NCBI GenBank assembly: GCA_905221605.1
Contig: CAJNDS010002167.1
Span: 143,323-207,322, forward strand
Direction: 5' to 3'
From: Symbiodinium natans
Lineage: Eukaryota > Sar > Dinophyceae > Suessiales > Symbiodiniaceae
DNA: 64,000 nt
The stretch's first letter is position 1. Each line of letters begins with the position of its first letter. Under the pieces are notes generated by a model that did no database searches, was not told where the DNA came from, and worked only from the letters and a program-made list of their open reading frames with translations. The position numbers and the translations under genes were made by a program. Below, in pieces: positions 29,383 to 39,884 of the stretch.

Positions 29383-30070
29383 TGCGTAGTGAGCTGCAGC
29401 CCTTAAGGCGCCTTGCCGGCGTGCGTCCTTACCCCACCGCACACTCTACTTGTGAGTGTTGGGGCGGGCAAGGGGTGGGCACATTATATTGACCAGGTAT
29501 AAGGTCGATTCAGAGGTTATGAGCCCAAACTCACGCTTGCTGCGTGACTTCGTGGAAGGTGGCCGGGACTCAAGAAGCTTGCAGCTGCAGGGCCTGGTGA
29601 TGGAGCATTCTTGGGGGTTGCCGGGAACTGGGGGGGCTGCCTGGACCAAAGGCACGAGATGCTATGGAGATGCAATGGGGGTGGTCTGGACTCTGGGGCG
29701 GCTTGGCCATAGGTGGTGTCACTTAGGTTGCTTGGTGGTTGCTGGTCTTGGGCGGCACGGGGCATGCTAGGGCTGTGGGCGGCGCAAGAGGCGTGGCAGC
29801 TACAGCAGCGTGCTATTAACAGGGATGGCTGGGCGCCTAACAGTCGGTGCGGTGGCTCAAGCCCGACGGCCTAGTCGACAGGTTGGGGGGAGCTGCAGCG
29901 GGGAAGCACTCCATCCCTGCGTGTTGGAGTGGGGGGAGTGCGTAGTGAGCTGCAGCCCTTAAGGCGCCTTGCCGGCGTGCGTCCTTACCCCACCGCACAC
30001 TCTACTTGTGAGTGTTGGGGCGGGCAAGGGGTGGGCACATTATATTGACCAGGTATAAGGTCGATTCAGA
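29383..30070 (+). mobile_element. TRIM (mini LTR element) inserted in CCCTAAA array
   Basis: Two identical 132 bp direct repeats (29383-29514 and 29939-30070), starting TG, flank a 424 bp interior. Immediately after the left repeat is GGTTATGAGCCCAA, complementary to the anticodon arm of initiator tRNA-Met, the half-tRNA primer site type known for copia and Ty5. A purine-rich GAGTGGGGGGAG precedes the right repeat. CCCTA flanks both ends, as expected for a 5 bp target duplication inside CCCTAAA DNA, although the array makes this weak. The interior has no coding capacity, so it needs another element for movement. Identical LTRs mean recent insertion or conversion. Confidence 0.8.
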
Positions 30071-30167
30071 CCCTAAACCCTAAGCCCTAAACCCTAAACC
30101 CTAAACCCTAAACCCTAAACCCTAAGCCCTAAACCCTAAACCCCAAACCCCAAAAACCCTAAGCTAG

Positions 30168-30237
30168 TGCTGCCCAAGGAAGCTCCCGGCGGCGCAGCAG
30201 AAGACGGTGCCAGTGCTCGTCGACGGCAGCTCCTCTG
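30168..30237 (+). CDS. Putative exon (unknown gene, right block)
   Basis: It follows CCCTAAGCTAG and is followed by GTTTAGGG. The chosen frame (KLPAAQQKTVPVLVDGSSSG) has an in-frame TAG just before the proposed acceptor, which fixes the start. It ends in phase 1, and the next segment (30464) starts with two bases that complete Gly, so the two join in frame. Confidence 0.55.
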
Positions 30238-30463
30238 GTTTAGGGTTCAGGGTTGAGGGTTTTCAGGGATTTGAGGGACTTGAGAAGGGTTCACAGGGTT
30301 CATAGGGCTCAGTGGTATTTAGGGTTTTTGGGGGGTTTTGGGGTTCTTAGGACCCTAAACCCTAAACCCTCAACCCTAAACCCTAAGCCCTGATTCTGCA
30401 TGGCTTTTGGGAGGATGTCAGGTTGAGATGGGGATGTTGGGGGCCCCGGGTTAAAAAGCCCAG

Positions 30464-30539
30464 GCAACTTGGTCCCAAAGCAGCTGAAGGAGCAGAACTG
30501 CAAGCCAGTCGTCAAAGGCGATCGCAGCTTGGCGGCAAG
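30464..30539 (+). CDS. Putative exon joined to 30168-30237
   Basis: The segment after AGCCCAG reads NLVPKQLKEQNCKPVVKG and DRSLAA, ending GCAAG|GTTGCG with a GT donor. The phase fits the preceding exon. It is charged and soluble with no family recognised. The following intron begins with C-rich rather than G-rich repeat, an exception to the common pattern here. Confidence 0.55.
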
Positions 30540-31076
30540 GTTGCGTAAACCCTAAACCCTAAACCCGAAACCCTAAACCCTAAATACTAAACCCTATAGT
30601 AAGTAAATGCATAAATAACCCTGAACCCTAAACCCGAAACCCGAAACCCTAAACCCTAAATCCTAAACCCAAAGCCCTAAACCTCTCTTACCATAATATG
30701 GTAACTAAATACATAAATACATAAATAACTATAATATATACATATATATATACACACACATATTTAAACCTTAAGGTCATTCGTCGGCAAGTCACGGGCT
30801 TTCGTCAAGGCACAGGCTTTCGTCGGCATGGCACAGGGCTTCGTCAACAAAACAAGGCTAGCTTGCCTTGTCGACGAATTTCGTCGACAACGACAAGGCA
30901 AAGCTCAGCCAAACGCACTAACCTCGAGAAGCCCTGATCTTAAGCCCAAGACCTTACTCCACAAACCCGAAACCCTAAACCCTAAACCCGAAATAAATTT
31001 AATGCGTACTAGGCTCCCAGGGAAACCCCTCACAAACAGCAAGCCCAAACAAAAGGCCTTCTTCCCATCCCCACAG

Positions 31077-31120
31077 GTCAAGAAGGTTTACTGGAGTTCA
31101 GAGAAGGGACACCTATTGGT
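31077..31120 (+). CDS. Putative exon
   Basis: It is preceded by CCATCCCCACAG and followed by GGTGTAGGG. The best frame reads VKKVYWSSEKGHLL. Its phase does not fit the exon at 30464-30539 directly, so an intermediate exon or a different gene must be assumed. Confidence 0.4.
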
Positions 31121-31178
31121 GTAGGGTTTAGGGTTTAGGTTCAGGGTCTATCGGATTTAGGATCAGAAGAAGCCCCAG

Positions 31179-31219
31179 GCACGTACTTTGAGATCGCGGC
31201 CGCCTCGGTGTTGGCAAAG
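31179..31219 (+). CDS. Putative exon
   Basis: AGCCCCAG precedes it and CAAAG|GTGACC ends it. One frame reads TYFEIAAASVLAK. It is short, so frame and identity are uncertain. Confidence 0.4.
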
Positions 31220-31479
31220 GTGACCCGAGACAGGTGCCCACTACATGGCCTTGTCATCTGCTGGTGGTCCGGGTCTTTAGGGCGAGGTTTTAAACCCTAA
31301 ACCCTAAACCCTAAACCCTAAACCCTAAACCCTAGACCCTGGACCCTAGACCCTAAACCCTAGACCCTAGACCCTAGACCCTAGACCCTAAACCCTAAAC
31401 CCTAAACCCTGAACCCCCAAACCCTTAGGGTTTGGGGCCCACCTTCAACCCTCAATCTTTGGCTTGGAACAACCTTCAG

Positions 31480-31544
31480 CGTTGGCAGGCTCATGGAAAA
31501 GCTTGACGTGCAGTTCCCGGCCTATGGCTTCGCCAAACACAAAG
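31480..31544 (+). CDS. Putative exon
   Basis: Between AACCTTCAG and CAAAG|GTGGCG, one frame reads VGRLMEKLDVQFPAYGFAKH. This is clearly protein-like. The phase relative to 31179-31219 is inconsistent in the frame I prefer there. Confidence 0.5.
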
Positions 31545-31984
31545 GTGGCGCTGGAACCCTAACCCCTAAACCCTCAACCCTCAACCCTAAACCCTGAACC
31601 CTAAACCCTGCACCCCAAAGCCCTAAACCCTAAACCCTACACCCTAAAACCCTCAACCCTAAACCCTACACCCCCAAACCCTGAGCCCCAAAACCCTAAA
31701 CCCGAAACCCCTCCAACAAAAGGGATCCCCTAACCTTGTGAGGTTCCCAAACCCTACACCCTGAACCCTAAACCCTCAACCCTGAACCCTGAACCCGAAC
31801 CCCCCCCCCCCCCCCAAAAAAAAAAAAAAAAAAAGGGATCCCCTAAGCCCCCTGAGGTTCCCAAACCCTACACCCTGAACCGTGGTTCGCCGGCGCCCTC
31901 AACAAGCTCTAGCAGCGCTGCAGCCTCCTAAACCCTACTTAAGGGTTTAGGGTTTAGGGTTTAGGGTTTAGGGTTTAGGGTTTG

Positions 31985-32126
31985 CTTGAAGGTTCATGGT
32001 ACTTATTCGCCAGTTATAACTGTACTTAGAATTGTACTTATAACCACAAATGTGGGCACTTAAGGGCTTATAAGTGGGTTTATAAGTACAGTTCTAAGTG
32101 GTTAGTAAGCACCATGAACCTTGAAG
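31985..32126. mobile_element. MITE-like family A, copy 1
   Basis: The left end TTGAAGGTTCATGGTACTTA faces the right end TAAGCACCATGAACCTTGAA. Subterminal GTACTTAGAA / TTCTAAGTGG is also inverted. It is about 140 bp and non-coding. Confidence 0.75.
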
Positions 32127-32264
32127 TGTAAGCCCTGAATCCCCCAGCCTGCGGAACTTTGTCAGAGAAGGCCTCAGCACTAAGCCCTTGAAGCCCTACC
32201 TAAACCTTCAAAGTATGTCAAAAACAACGGCCCTTTCAGGGCTTTTTTGGGGCTTACTTGGAGG

Positions 32265-32373
32265 TTCAGGGGACTTATATCCCAATTATCAGTGCAGTTA
32301 ACCCACTTACAAGCCCCTTAAGCACCTCAATAGGTTGTAGTTGGGTTACTAAGTGCCATGAACCTCCAAGTAG
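32265..32373. mobile_element. MITE-like family A, copy 2
   Basis: ACTTGGAGGTTCAGGGGACTTA faces TACTAAGTGCCATGAACCTCCAAGT, with the family's CCACTTACAAGCCCCTTAAG interior. Confidence 0.75.
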
Positions 32374-32548
32374 GGCGTCCCGGTAGACCCAAAAGACAGA
32401 GACCCAAAAGACAGCAGCTGTTCTTTGCTCTTGTCGCAACTGTGGTTCAAACTTCAAACCACTTCAATATCCAATTGGGGGGGTGCTTTGTGTTGTTTCT
32501 TGGTGGTCCTTCCGTTCCTTCCTCTTTAGACTCTTTTTTCTTCTAGAG

Positions 32549-33110
32549 GGTGTGTGTGTGTGTGTGTGTGCTATATTCTAGAGGGGGAAGTACAACTCCC
32601 TTTAACCCATGACTTTCATTTCGTGTCCTGGGATCCTACAAACTTCTGCACGCCGCCAGGCTATGGCACAGCCGCCCACAGGGTGCGGCGGGCAGTTCAG
32701 GGTTCAGGGTTTAGGGGTTTAGGGTTTCGGGTTTGGGGGGTCTAGGGTTTGGGGTTTTAGGGTTTGGGATTTGGGGTTTAGGGTTTGTAGGGTCTAGGGT
32801 TTATAGGGCTTAGGGTTTAGGACTTTGCGCATGATTCTGGCTTGGTTCTCCTCGGTAGTTCTTGTCCTTAGTGTTGTGATTGTTTGCAACCTATGACTGT
32901 CGCATTACGATTGCTAGTGGCAAAACCTACCTAATTGCTGTTAGTTTTGCTTTTGCTATTTCTCTCACTTGTTACTTTAGAATCGTTCCCACTATTGTTA
33001 TCATTATTGTTTCTACACGAGGTTGCTTTTGTTACATGGCCATGAGAGTTGTCGGTGTTCCCATCGTTGCACCATCTGGGGGTTTAGGGTTTAGGGCTTA
33101 GGGTTCAACA
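32549..33110 (+). other. Mixed unique DNA with possible small exons
   Basis: A (TG)n run lies at 32549-32570. A short open segment after CCACAG (about 32672-32698) leads into G-rich repeat. At 33043 an ATG begins MRVVGVPIVAPSG, which ends at a G|GTTTAGG donor and would suit a first exon. The evidence is thin. Confidence 0.35.
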
Positions 33111-33247
33111 TCTCAAGTTCAAGCATTCACCAGTCAAGCAGCTTGTCAAGTGACAGAGAAACACCCACCCGCCCATTGGGTCCCACAACATTAGGAAAGT
33201 ATTTAACCTCAAATCTCAAGCCGGCCTTCCTTTCAAACCACAAGCCC

Positions 33248-33391
33248 AACTTGGAGGTTCATGGTACTCCTAACCCAATTGCAGCTGTACTTATCACCCA
33301 CTTCCAAGCCCCTTAAGTACCCTAATCTGATTAAAAGTGGGTCATATAAGTACAGTTCTCATTGGTTACTAAGTACCCTGAATCTCCAAGA
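33248..33391. mobile_element. MITE-like family A, copy 3
   Basis: The left end ACTTGGAGGTTCATGGTACT faces the right end TACTAAGTACCCTGAATCTCCAAG. The interior CACTTCCAAGCCCCTTAAGT is shared with copy 2. Confidence 0.75.
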
Positions 33392-33467
33392 AGGCTCAAT
33401 ACCCTAGCCCAAGACCCAACAGGTCCTAAACCCTAAAGCCCAAGCAAGGCCCGGCAGCCCCTAAGAC

Positions 33468-33655
33468 CAGGCCGTGCCTGTTCCTACGAATCGGGCCGCA
33501 CAAAAGCCCGCGCCTATTCCCACGAAAGGCCGCACAAAAGGCAGTGCCTATTCCCACGAATCAGGCCGCACAAAATCCCGTGCCTATTCCCGCGAATCAG
33601 GCCACGCACAAGCCCATGCCTGTTCCCACGAAAGGCCCCTAAAGGGCAATGCTTT
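33468..33655. repeat. Imperfect ~30-40 bp minisatellite
   Basis: GTGCCTRTTCCCACGAA with GGCCGCACAAAA recurs five times. The plus frame gives ESGRTKSRAYS-like units, but no start or splice context is evident. Confidence 0.65.
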
Positions 33656-34204
33656 GGGTGTTGGCTTGTGAAAGCTCACACGGCGGGGGGGCAGAACGAA
33701 ACCTCGCACCAATGAACATATTTGCGGCATTGAGAATGTACGCCTTCGCGTGGCTTCCCCCCCCTCACCCACACCCCTGGTTGCCATTTTGACATGGTAC
33801 TTACGGCCGCTGCGCTCCGAGACACCCTAAACCCTAAACCCTAAACCCTATGCCCGAAGCCCCCTGCCTAAACCCTACGCCCCCTAAACCCGAAGCCCAA
33901 GCCCTCAAAAACTTAAACCCTAAACCCTCAACCCGAAACCCTAAGCCCTCTAAACCCCAAGCCCCCTAAACCCCAAGCCCCCTAAACCCTAAGCCCCCTA
34001 AACCCCAGCCCTAAGCCCCCTAAACCGTGCACCCTAAACACCAAACCCAGACCCTAAAAATCCTAAACCCTAAACCCTAAACCCTAAACCCTAAACCCTA
34101 AACCCTAAACCCTAAACCCTAAACCCTAAACCCTAAACCCTAAACCCTAAACCCTAAACCCTAAACCCTAAACCCTAACCCTAAACCCTATATAAACCCT
34201 GCAG

Positions 34205-34272
34205 GAGGCCTTGCAGAGCTACGGCCCCTGCTCAGAGCATCGTAAAACCTTCGAGCCCCTGAAGGCCCAAGA
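34205..34272 (+). CDS. Putative exon
   Basis: It is preceded by a long CCCTAAA array and CCTGCAG, and followed by GTTTCGG and then a long TTTAGGG array. The frame reads EALQSYGPCSEHRKTFEPLK then AQE, ending in phase 2. The family is not recognised. It is one of the cleanest C-array/exon/G-array cases. Confidence 0.6.
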
Positions 34273-34943
34273 GTTTCGGATTTTTTGTTGGTGGCTTAGG
34301 GTTTAGGGTTTAGGGTTTAGGGTTTAGGGTTAGGGTTTAGGGTTTAGGGTTTAGGGTTTAGGGTTTAGGGTTTAGGGTTTAGGGTTCAGGGTTCAGGGTT
34401 TAGGGTTTTAGGGTTTAGGGTTAGGGTTTAGGGCTTAGTTGAGTGCTTAGACTTTTAGTGTTAGGGTTTAGGGAGCTTCTGAGGTTTTCTTGGGGGTTGT
34501 GTTAAAAAGGGTGTTTAGGGTGTGGAGGGTTTGGGAGCTTTGGCTTGGTTCGCAAGGAAACTTTCAGGGGCTTAGAAAGCTGAGAGGCTCAGAGGCTTTG
34601 CGGGGTATTGAGGTTTTAGGGTAGTAGGGTTTAGGGTTCTAGGGAATTGTAGGGGTTGCAAGGATTCAGAGGTTTAAAGTGAGGGACCTTGGCGTAGTAT
34701 CTACCCAAGCCTTCAGCATATGTGTTTTCTCTTTGTGGTCACCCACAACGTATTTGGGGGGGGGGGGGGCGGTCCTCTCCAAGCTCTACGCCCTCTCTAC
34801 GTATCCTGTATGCAAGGTTAAACCCTTAACCCTAAATTTTAGGCCTAGCGGCACGGGCCTGCCCCCCAAAATATGAAACCTTGAACCTTGGCATCTACCA
34901 TCCTCATACCTACAAGTTCAGGTTGTGCAGGGGACGGAGGCTA

Positions 34944-34981
<38 letters not shown>
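34944..34981. repeat. G38 homopolymer
   Basis: There are 38 consecutive G after GGAGGCTA. The length may be affected by sequencing. It could form G-quadruplex. Confidence 0.9.
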
Positions 34982-34983
<2 letters not shown>

Positions 34984-35086
34984 ACCAGAGACTGAGATTG
35001 CTTGAGAGGTGTCGGTTGCTTTTGTCTCTGAGACCTAAACCCTGGACCGTAAGCCCCTAAGCCCTAAGCTCTTCTCTCCTTTCTTT

Positions 35087-35213
35087 TTGTTTCGGTCTTT
35101 TTTTTTTTCTCTCTCTCTCTCTCTCTCTTCTTTTTTTTTTTTTTTTTTCTCAATCTCTCTCTCTCTCTCTGTTTTTTTTTTCTCTCTCTCTCTGTCTCTC
35201 TCTGTCTCTCTCG

Positions 35214-35276
<63 letters not shown>

Positions 35277-35585
35277 TGTTCTTATCTTTCTGCTCCCTCT
35301 CTCTCTCTCTCGATCTCTCTTCTCCGTCTTTTCTGTCTGCTTTTCCCTGTCTCCTTTCTCTTTCTCTTTCCTTCCATTTCTCTTTCTCCTTCTCCGTGTC
35401 TTTCTCTTTTTCTCTTTCTCTCTCCCTCTCTCTCTCTCTCTGTCTCTCTTGTCTCTTGCTCTTCCCGTTCACCTTTCCCTTTCTCCTTCATCTTTCTCTT
35501 TGTTTTGTTCTTTCTCTTGCTCTTGCTCTTGCTCTTGCTCTTGCTCTTGCTCTTGCTCTTGCTCTTGCTCTTGTTCACCTTTCTC
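35087..35585. repeat. 500 bp polypyrimidine tract
   Basis: TC-rich DNA with (TC)n, (CTTTTT)n and a (CTCTTG)n block (35515-35570). It is almost purine-free on this strand, hence triplex-prone. The Ser/Leu/Phe frames through it are not genes. Confidence 0.95.
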
Positions 35586-36170
35586 TCATTGTTTCTTTGT
35601 CTCTTCTCTCTTTCTCTTTCCTTTGTGCGCATGCGCCAGCAGCAGCGGGTTGGTTTGGGAGCAAGAATAATCAAAACACGCGTTGCCCTCGAAATTCCTT
35701 TAAAGAATGTGCTTCAGCGGCTGCATGCGCACGAAGCACCGAAAATACCCCGGATGCCATGAAGGGGGCACGAAACCGTTCGAGCCGGCAACATGAGCGT
35801 GTTTAGAGGCATGTCTACGCGCACCCAACAAACACTCGATATCTTCTTGAGGACCCCCCAGAGGATTTTCATGAGCATCAGCTGGGTCTTGTGGCCCGAA
35901 GTCGCCAGGAAGCCACGGGAAGGAGCGAAAGGTCGATGATGCTCCCAACCCCGCGCGTCAGTGGCATCAGCAGAGCCCCTAGACACACGTTCGGATGATG
36001 CGGGTCAAGGGCAACACGGGTAAGGGTTGGAGGCGCGCATGGAAAACTGAAAAAAAAAAAAACACGTTTTTGTAGCGATTTCAGAAAAGTTTTCAGGCAG
36101 CGTTTTTGACCGCTTTGCGGCCGCTGGCCGAACCCGCTGATGCTCATTCTGCTTCCCTGGTTTTGGGCTT
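35586..36170. other. Unique DNA of unclear content
   Basis: Several frames are open on both strands over 35640-36150 and none is decisive. A minus frame (35878-36147) and a plus frame compete. There is an A13 run at about 36050. It could hold an exon, but I cannot choose one. Confidence 0.35.
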
Positions 36171-36269
36171 CTGGTACCCTAAACCCTAAACCCTAAACCC
36201 TAAACCCTAAACCCTAAACCCTAAACCCTAAACCCTAAACCCTAAACCCTAAACCCTAAACCCTAAACC

Positions 36270-36315
<46 letters not shown>

Positions 36316-36465
36316 ACCCTAAACCCTAAACCCTAAACCTAAACCCTGAACTCTAAACCCCCAAACCTTGAAAAAATATGGCGTTGGCCGATGTGGAGAG
36401 CTGCAGTCTGATGGGCGTGCGTGAGGGTTTACAGAGGCGTTTCGGTTTTTTTGGGGCCCTCGAAG

Positions 36466-36495
36466 TTCCGCAACAAAGCCATGGTCTTTTGCGAG
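36466..36495 (+). CDS. Putative small exon
   Basis: CTCGAAG precedes ten codons reading FRNKAMVFCE, then GTTCGGGTTTAGGG. An ATG-led segment at 36378 (MALADVESCS) lies about 90 bp upstream after a CCCTAAA/CCCTCAA array and may be a first exon. Both are short. Confidence 0.4.
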
Positions 36496-37727
36496 GTTCG
36501 GGTTTAGGGTTTAGGGTTTAGGGTTTAGGGTTTGGTTTAGGGTTCAGGAGGTTCTCGTGGCTTTTTCGCACTATCTCGTTTTTGCATCTCCTTTGATGCC
36601 ATTTTGGAGGCCTCCCCCCCTACAAAGCTATAGCTCTTTAGTGCGACGCGGACTCCGGCGGCACGAAGCCGTCCTTCAGCTCGCGCGGGGTTGCGGGTCC
36701 TCCACGAAAAAAGCTGCCTCTCCTGCAATGGGGTGTAATTAAGGAAGGAAAAAGGGAGGTTTCCACTTCCCAAACCCATCAAAACACCGCCCGGGTTGGC
36801 GGACCCTAAACCCTAAACTTCCCTCAACCCCAAGCCCTCAACCCCAAACCCTAAACCTTCAACCCTGAAGCCTAAACCCCAAACCCTCAACCCTCAACCC
36901 TAACCCTCAACCTTAGTAGTAGAGTACCCCTTATAATCCCAAAAAAGGTTAACCTTTAGCCCCTAGGTACTGGACAACTCATGCAACCGCCGTCAACCCG
37001 CAACCCTATCAACCCTAAACCCTATAAACCCTAAACCCTAAACCCTCAACCCTCAACCCTCAACCCTCAACCCTAAACCCTAAACCCCCCTAGGGTCCAA
37101 AAAGCCGTCAGGGCTTCTTGGCCACCGGGCAGTGGACGCCCAGGGCCAAGCGCGCGCCCAGGAAGTCTGAGCCTGGCCGCGCGTGAGCAGAGTGCTTCGG
37201 GGGCTTGTGACTGGGATTTGCTTGGAAGGGCTTAGGGTTTGGGGTTTAGGGTTTAGGGTTTGGGGCGACTGGGATTTGCTTAGAAGGGCTTGGGGGTTGG
37301 TGGTTTCAGGTTGTGAGGGCTTTTTGGGTTATGGGGAATAGGCCCCTTAAACCTCAAACCCCGCATATTTTGGGGTTTTAGGAGTCCGCATCGTTGGTGG
37401 GCGGAATTTCCGGGCACCCTAAACCCTAAACCTAAACCCTAAACCCTAAACCCAAAGCCCTAAGCCCTAAACCCTAAACCCTAAACCCTAAACCCTAAAC
37501 CCTAAACCCTAAACCCTAAACCCTACTTGGGGGTGCCATCGAAGGGCCCATGCCCTGCACCCACGGCGTCAGGCTTTCGGGCCTAGGGCCTGCCTTAGAG
37601 CCTTAGGTTAGAACCTTGGAGCCCGAGAGCCTTAGGGCCTTATCCTAAACCCTAAACCCTAAACCCTAAACCCTAAACCCTAAACCCTAAACCCTAAACC
37701 CTAAACCCTATACCCTAAACCCTAGGG

Positions 37728-37950
37728 CCTTTAGGGCCTTTAGGGCCTTTAGGGCCTTTAGGGCCTTTAGGGCCTTTAGGGCCTTTAGGGCCTTTAGGGC
37801 CTTTAGGGCCTTTAGGGCCTTTAGGGCCTTTAGGGCCTTTAGGGCCTTTAGGGCCTTTAGGGCCTTTAGGGCCTTTAGGGCCTGTAGGGCCTGTAGGGCC
37901 TTTAGGGCCTTTAGGGCCTGTAGGGCCTTTAGGGCCTTTAGGGCCTTGCG
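37728..37950 (+). repeat. (TTTAGGGCC)n nonamer array
   Basis: About 24 tandem copies of a 9 bp unit are present. This is the telomere heptamer plus CC, with three TGTAGGGCC variants near the right end. It sits directly against a CCCTAAA block. Confidence 0.95.
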
Positions 37951-38252
37951 GCTTTAAATCCTGAGAACCTTAGGACCTTGGGGCCTTAGGGGCCTTTGGG
38001 GCCTTAGGGTCTTACGGTTTAGGGTTTGGGTTTAGGGTTCAGGCTTCTACTCCCCATACACCCCCCCCAAAACCCACATCGCTCCCAAACCGGACATCCC
38101 TAAAGCAAAGCTGCCGAAGCCCTGCTCGTCTCACTTGGGGAGTGTTTAGTGTTTAGGGTTCAGGCTTAGGGCTTAGGGCTTAGGGTTTAGGGCTTAGGGT
38201 TTAGGGTTTAGGGTTTGGGGTTTAGGGTTTGGGGTTTAGGGTTTAGGGTTAG

Positions 38253-38372
38253 GCTTGTGCATCTGGTCGTCGTGGGGCGACGGGGATCCAGAGCGGCCAC
38301 GAAGGGCGGCGAGCACAGGCTTTCAAAGGATGGGCTTGAGCGAGATGCTTGAGGCTTTTTCGAATTCAGGGG
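38253..38372 (+). CDS. Putative exon
   Basis: It follows GGGTTAG and ends at G|GTTTAGG. The 39-codon frame reads CIWSSWGDGDPERPRRAAST then GFQRMGLSEMLEAFSNSG. A second frame is also open, so the frame is not certain. Repeat on both sides is G-rich, an exception to the usual pattern. Confidence 0.45.
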
Positions 38373-38459
38373 GTTTAGGGTTTAGGGTTTAGGGTTTAGG
38401 GTTTAGTGTTTAGGGTTCTGGCGGGAGAAACCCTAAGCCCTAAGCACTAAATCCTAACA

Positions 38460-39050
38460 TCATGGGATGGTGCGAGGCTCAAAAGTTCTTTTCAAGGCTT
38501 TTTCGGGCTGTCAAGCCACGAGGCTTAAAAACCCTGGCGCCCTGCCAAGCGCCGAAGAACCCCCCCCTAAGCATCCCCCCAAGCAAGGCACTCCTTCAGC
38601 GTCCCGCAAGCACCCCCAAGCACCCCCCCAAGGCACCCTCCCCCCCCCAAAACACTTCCAAAAGCACCCCGCCAAAGCGGCACCCGCCCAAGCACGCTCC
38701 AAAACACCCCCAAACCGAGCACCCCCAACCCCAGCTAAAGGCCCCTGAAGCCCTTGGCACTTCAAAAGCCCCTAAGCCGAAGAGCCCCAATACCCTGCCC
38801 CTAAACCCCTGAGACCCCTAAAGCCGGACCTGGACCCCAAAACCTTGAACGGGGGTGTGTTCGTGGGTTTGAGCTTGTTTCTTCCAAAGTTGTTGGGTTT
38901 CTGTTAAGGGGTTTAGGGGCTTCGGGGCTCGCCGGGGTGGTGGGAGTTTGGCTAAAACCCAAACCCCTACACCCTAATCCCTGTTCCATTCTGTTAACCT
39001 CGTGCGGCCCTAGTTTGAACGTGATCGACAGCTGCAAAGAGATACGTCCA
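38460..39050. other. Pro/Lys-rich low-complexity frame, no firm gene
   Basis: From 38462 an ATG-led plus frame runs 116 codons: a short normal start (MGWCEAQKFFSRLF), then repetitive Pro/Lys/Ala from CCCCCCAAGCA-type repeats. The opposite strand is open as Gly/Leu repeats. It is possibly a first exon followed by repeat. Confidence 0.35.
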
Positions 39051-39053
39051 GTC

Positions 39054-39163
39054 CTTAAGGACCAAATGAACCTTAAAGGGGTTTATGGCTCATATACCTT
39101 AATAGGGATCTTAGTAGTAGAGGGTGTAGGGCCCCAGTTTTAGGGTTCATTTGGTCCCCAAGG
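39054..39163. mobile_element. MITE-like family G next to ankyrin gene
   Basis: CTTAAGGACCAAATGAACC faces GGTTCATTTGGTCCCCAAGG (about 18 of 20 paired). The element is about 110 bp and ends about 28 bp before the ankyrin ATG, so it could supply or disturb the 5' region. Confidence 0.7.
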
Positions 39164-39191
39164 GCTATAGAGTCTGTTGCGAGCGCACGCC

Positions 39192-39884
39192 ATGGTCTCG
39201 GTCTGGAGCGTTTCGGGGCAAGAGCTGGTGCAGCCCGCGGAGACGTTCAAGACAGTGATCGACTTGAAGCGTCACTTGCGGCAACAGCATAGCTTCCCAG
39301 TCTGCCTTCAACAGCTCCTGCTGGCAGGGAGCTGCTTGGAGAATGGGAGTCTTCCTGAGGGGCCCGGTGACCTGCAGCTGGTGGTTCTGTCCAGTGTTAG
39401 CCCGGAGCAGATGCCTCTAGCTGCACAGGAGCTTGTGGAGCATGCTGCCGAGACGGGCCATGTTGAAGTAGCCCATGCTCTGCTGGAAGCTGGTGCCGAC
39501 AAGAACTCCCGGAACAGGAGTGGCGTGACTGCTCTCATGCGCGCATCGTTGCGGTGCCACGATCGGATGGTGCGTTTGCTGCTGGACGCTGGTGCCGACG
39601 CAAACTTGCAGGACATGCCCGGCACGACGGCGCTCATGCGCGCATCTGGTAAAGGCGCCATCAAGATCGTACGCTGGCTCTTGGAGGCCGCTTCCAACAC
39701 GAACTTGCAAGACGCGTCTGGCACTACGGCCCTCATGCGAGCAGCTGGAAGGGGCAACTTTGCGATTGTGCGCTCGCTGTTATTAGCTGGGGCCTGCACG
39801 TCGTTGGTGAACACGGCTGGCAAGACCGCTTTTGACTTTGCGGCTTCCCAAGGCTCCCTTAGGATTGCAGAGATGCTGTTGTAA
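39192..39884 (+). CDS. Ankyrin-repeat protein with N-terminal ubiquitin-like region
   Basis: This is an intronless frame of 230 codons. I chose the ATG at 39192 (GCCATGG context) over an upstream in-frame TTG. Residues 2-66 look like the Ubl-type module common in dinoflagellate ankyrin proteins: VWSVSGQEL, LKRHLRQQH, LQQLLLAGSCL, GDLQLVVLS. Residues about 75-230 hold four to five ankyrin repeats with GHVEVAHALLEAGADKN, GVTALMRAS, GTTALMRASGKG and GKTAFDFAASQG. Ankyrin repeats bind protein partners. There is no catalytic domain, and the partner is unknown. High GC3 and the absence of repeat inside contrast with the surrounding array, suggesting an intact retroposed or young gene. It ends TAA after AEMLL. 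Confidence 0.85.
   Translation: MVSVWSVSGQELVQPAETFKTVIDLKRHLRQQHSFPVCLQQLLLAGSCLENGSLPEGPGDLQLVVLSSVSPEQMPLAAQELVEHAAETGHVEVAHALLEAGADKNSRNRSGVTALMRASLRCHDRMVRLLLDAGADANLQDMPGTTALMRASGKGAIKIVRWLLEAASNTNLQDASGTTALMRAAGRGNFAIVRSLLLAGACTSLVNTAGKTAFDFAASQGSLRIAEMLL

Noticed and set aside
35035-35806. Ser/Leu-rich (+) or Arg/Glu-rich (-) proteins
   Set aside because: Both come from a CT simple-sequence tract with no normal codon structure.
37080-37230. Exon in the GC-rich segment
   Set aside because: Both strands have an open frame and neither has a clearly better acceptor and donor, so no call was made.
38511-38790. Gly-rich minus-strand protein
   Set aside because: Mirror reading of a CCCCCCAAGCA-type repeat; the composition follows the repeat.
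39192-39884. Spliced-leader relic upstream of the ankyrin gene
   Set aside because: TTTATGGCTCATATACC at about 39083 has only a partial match to the dinoflagellate leader end (TTTTGGCTCAAG) and lies inside a MITE.
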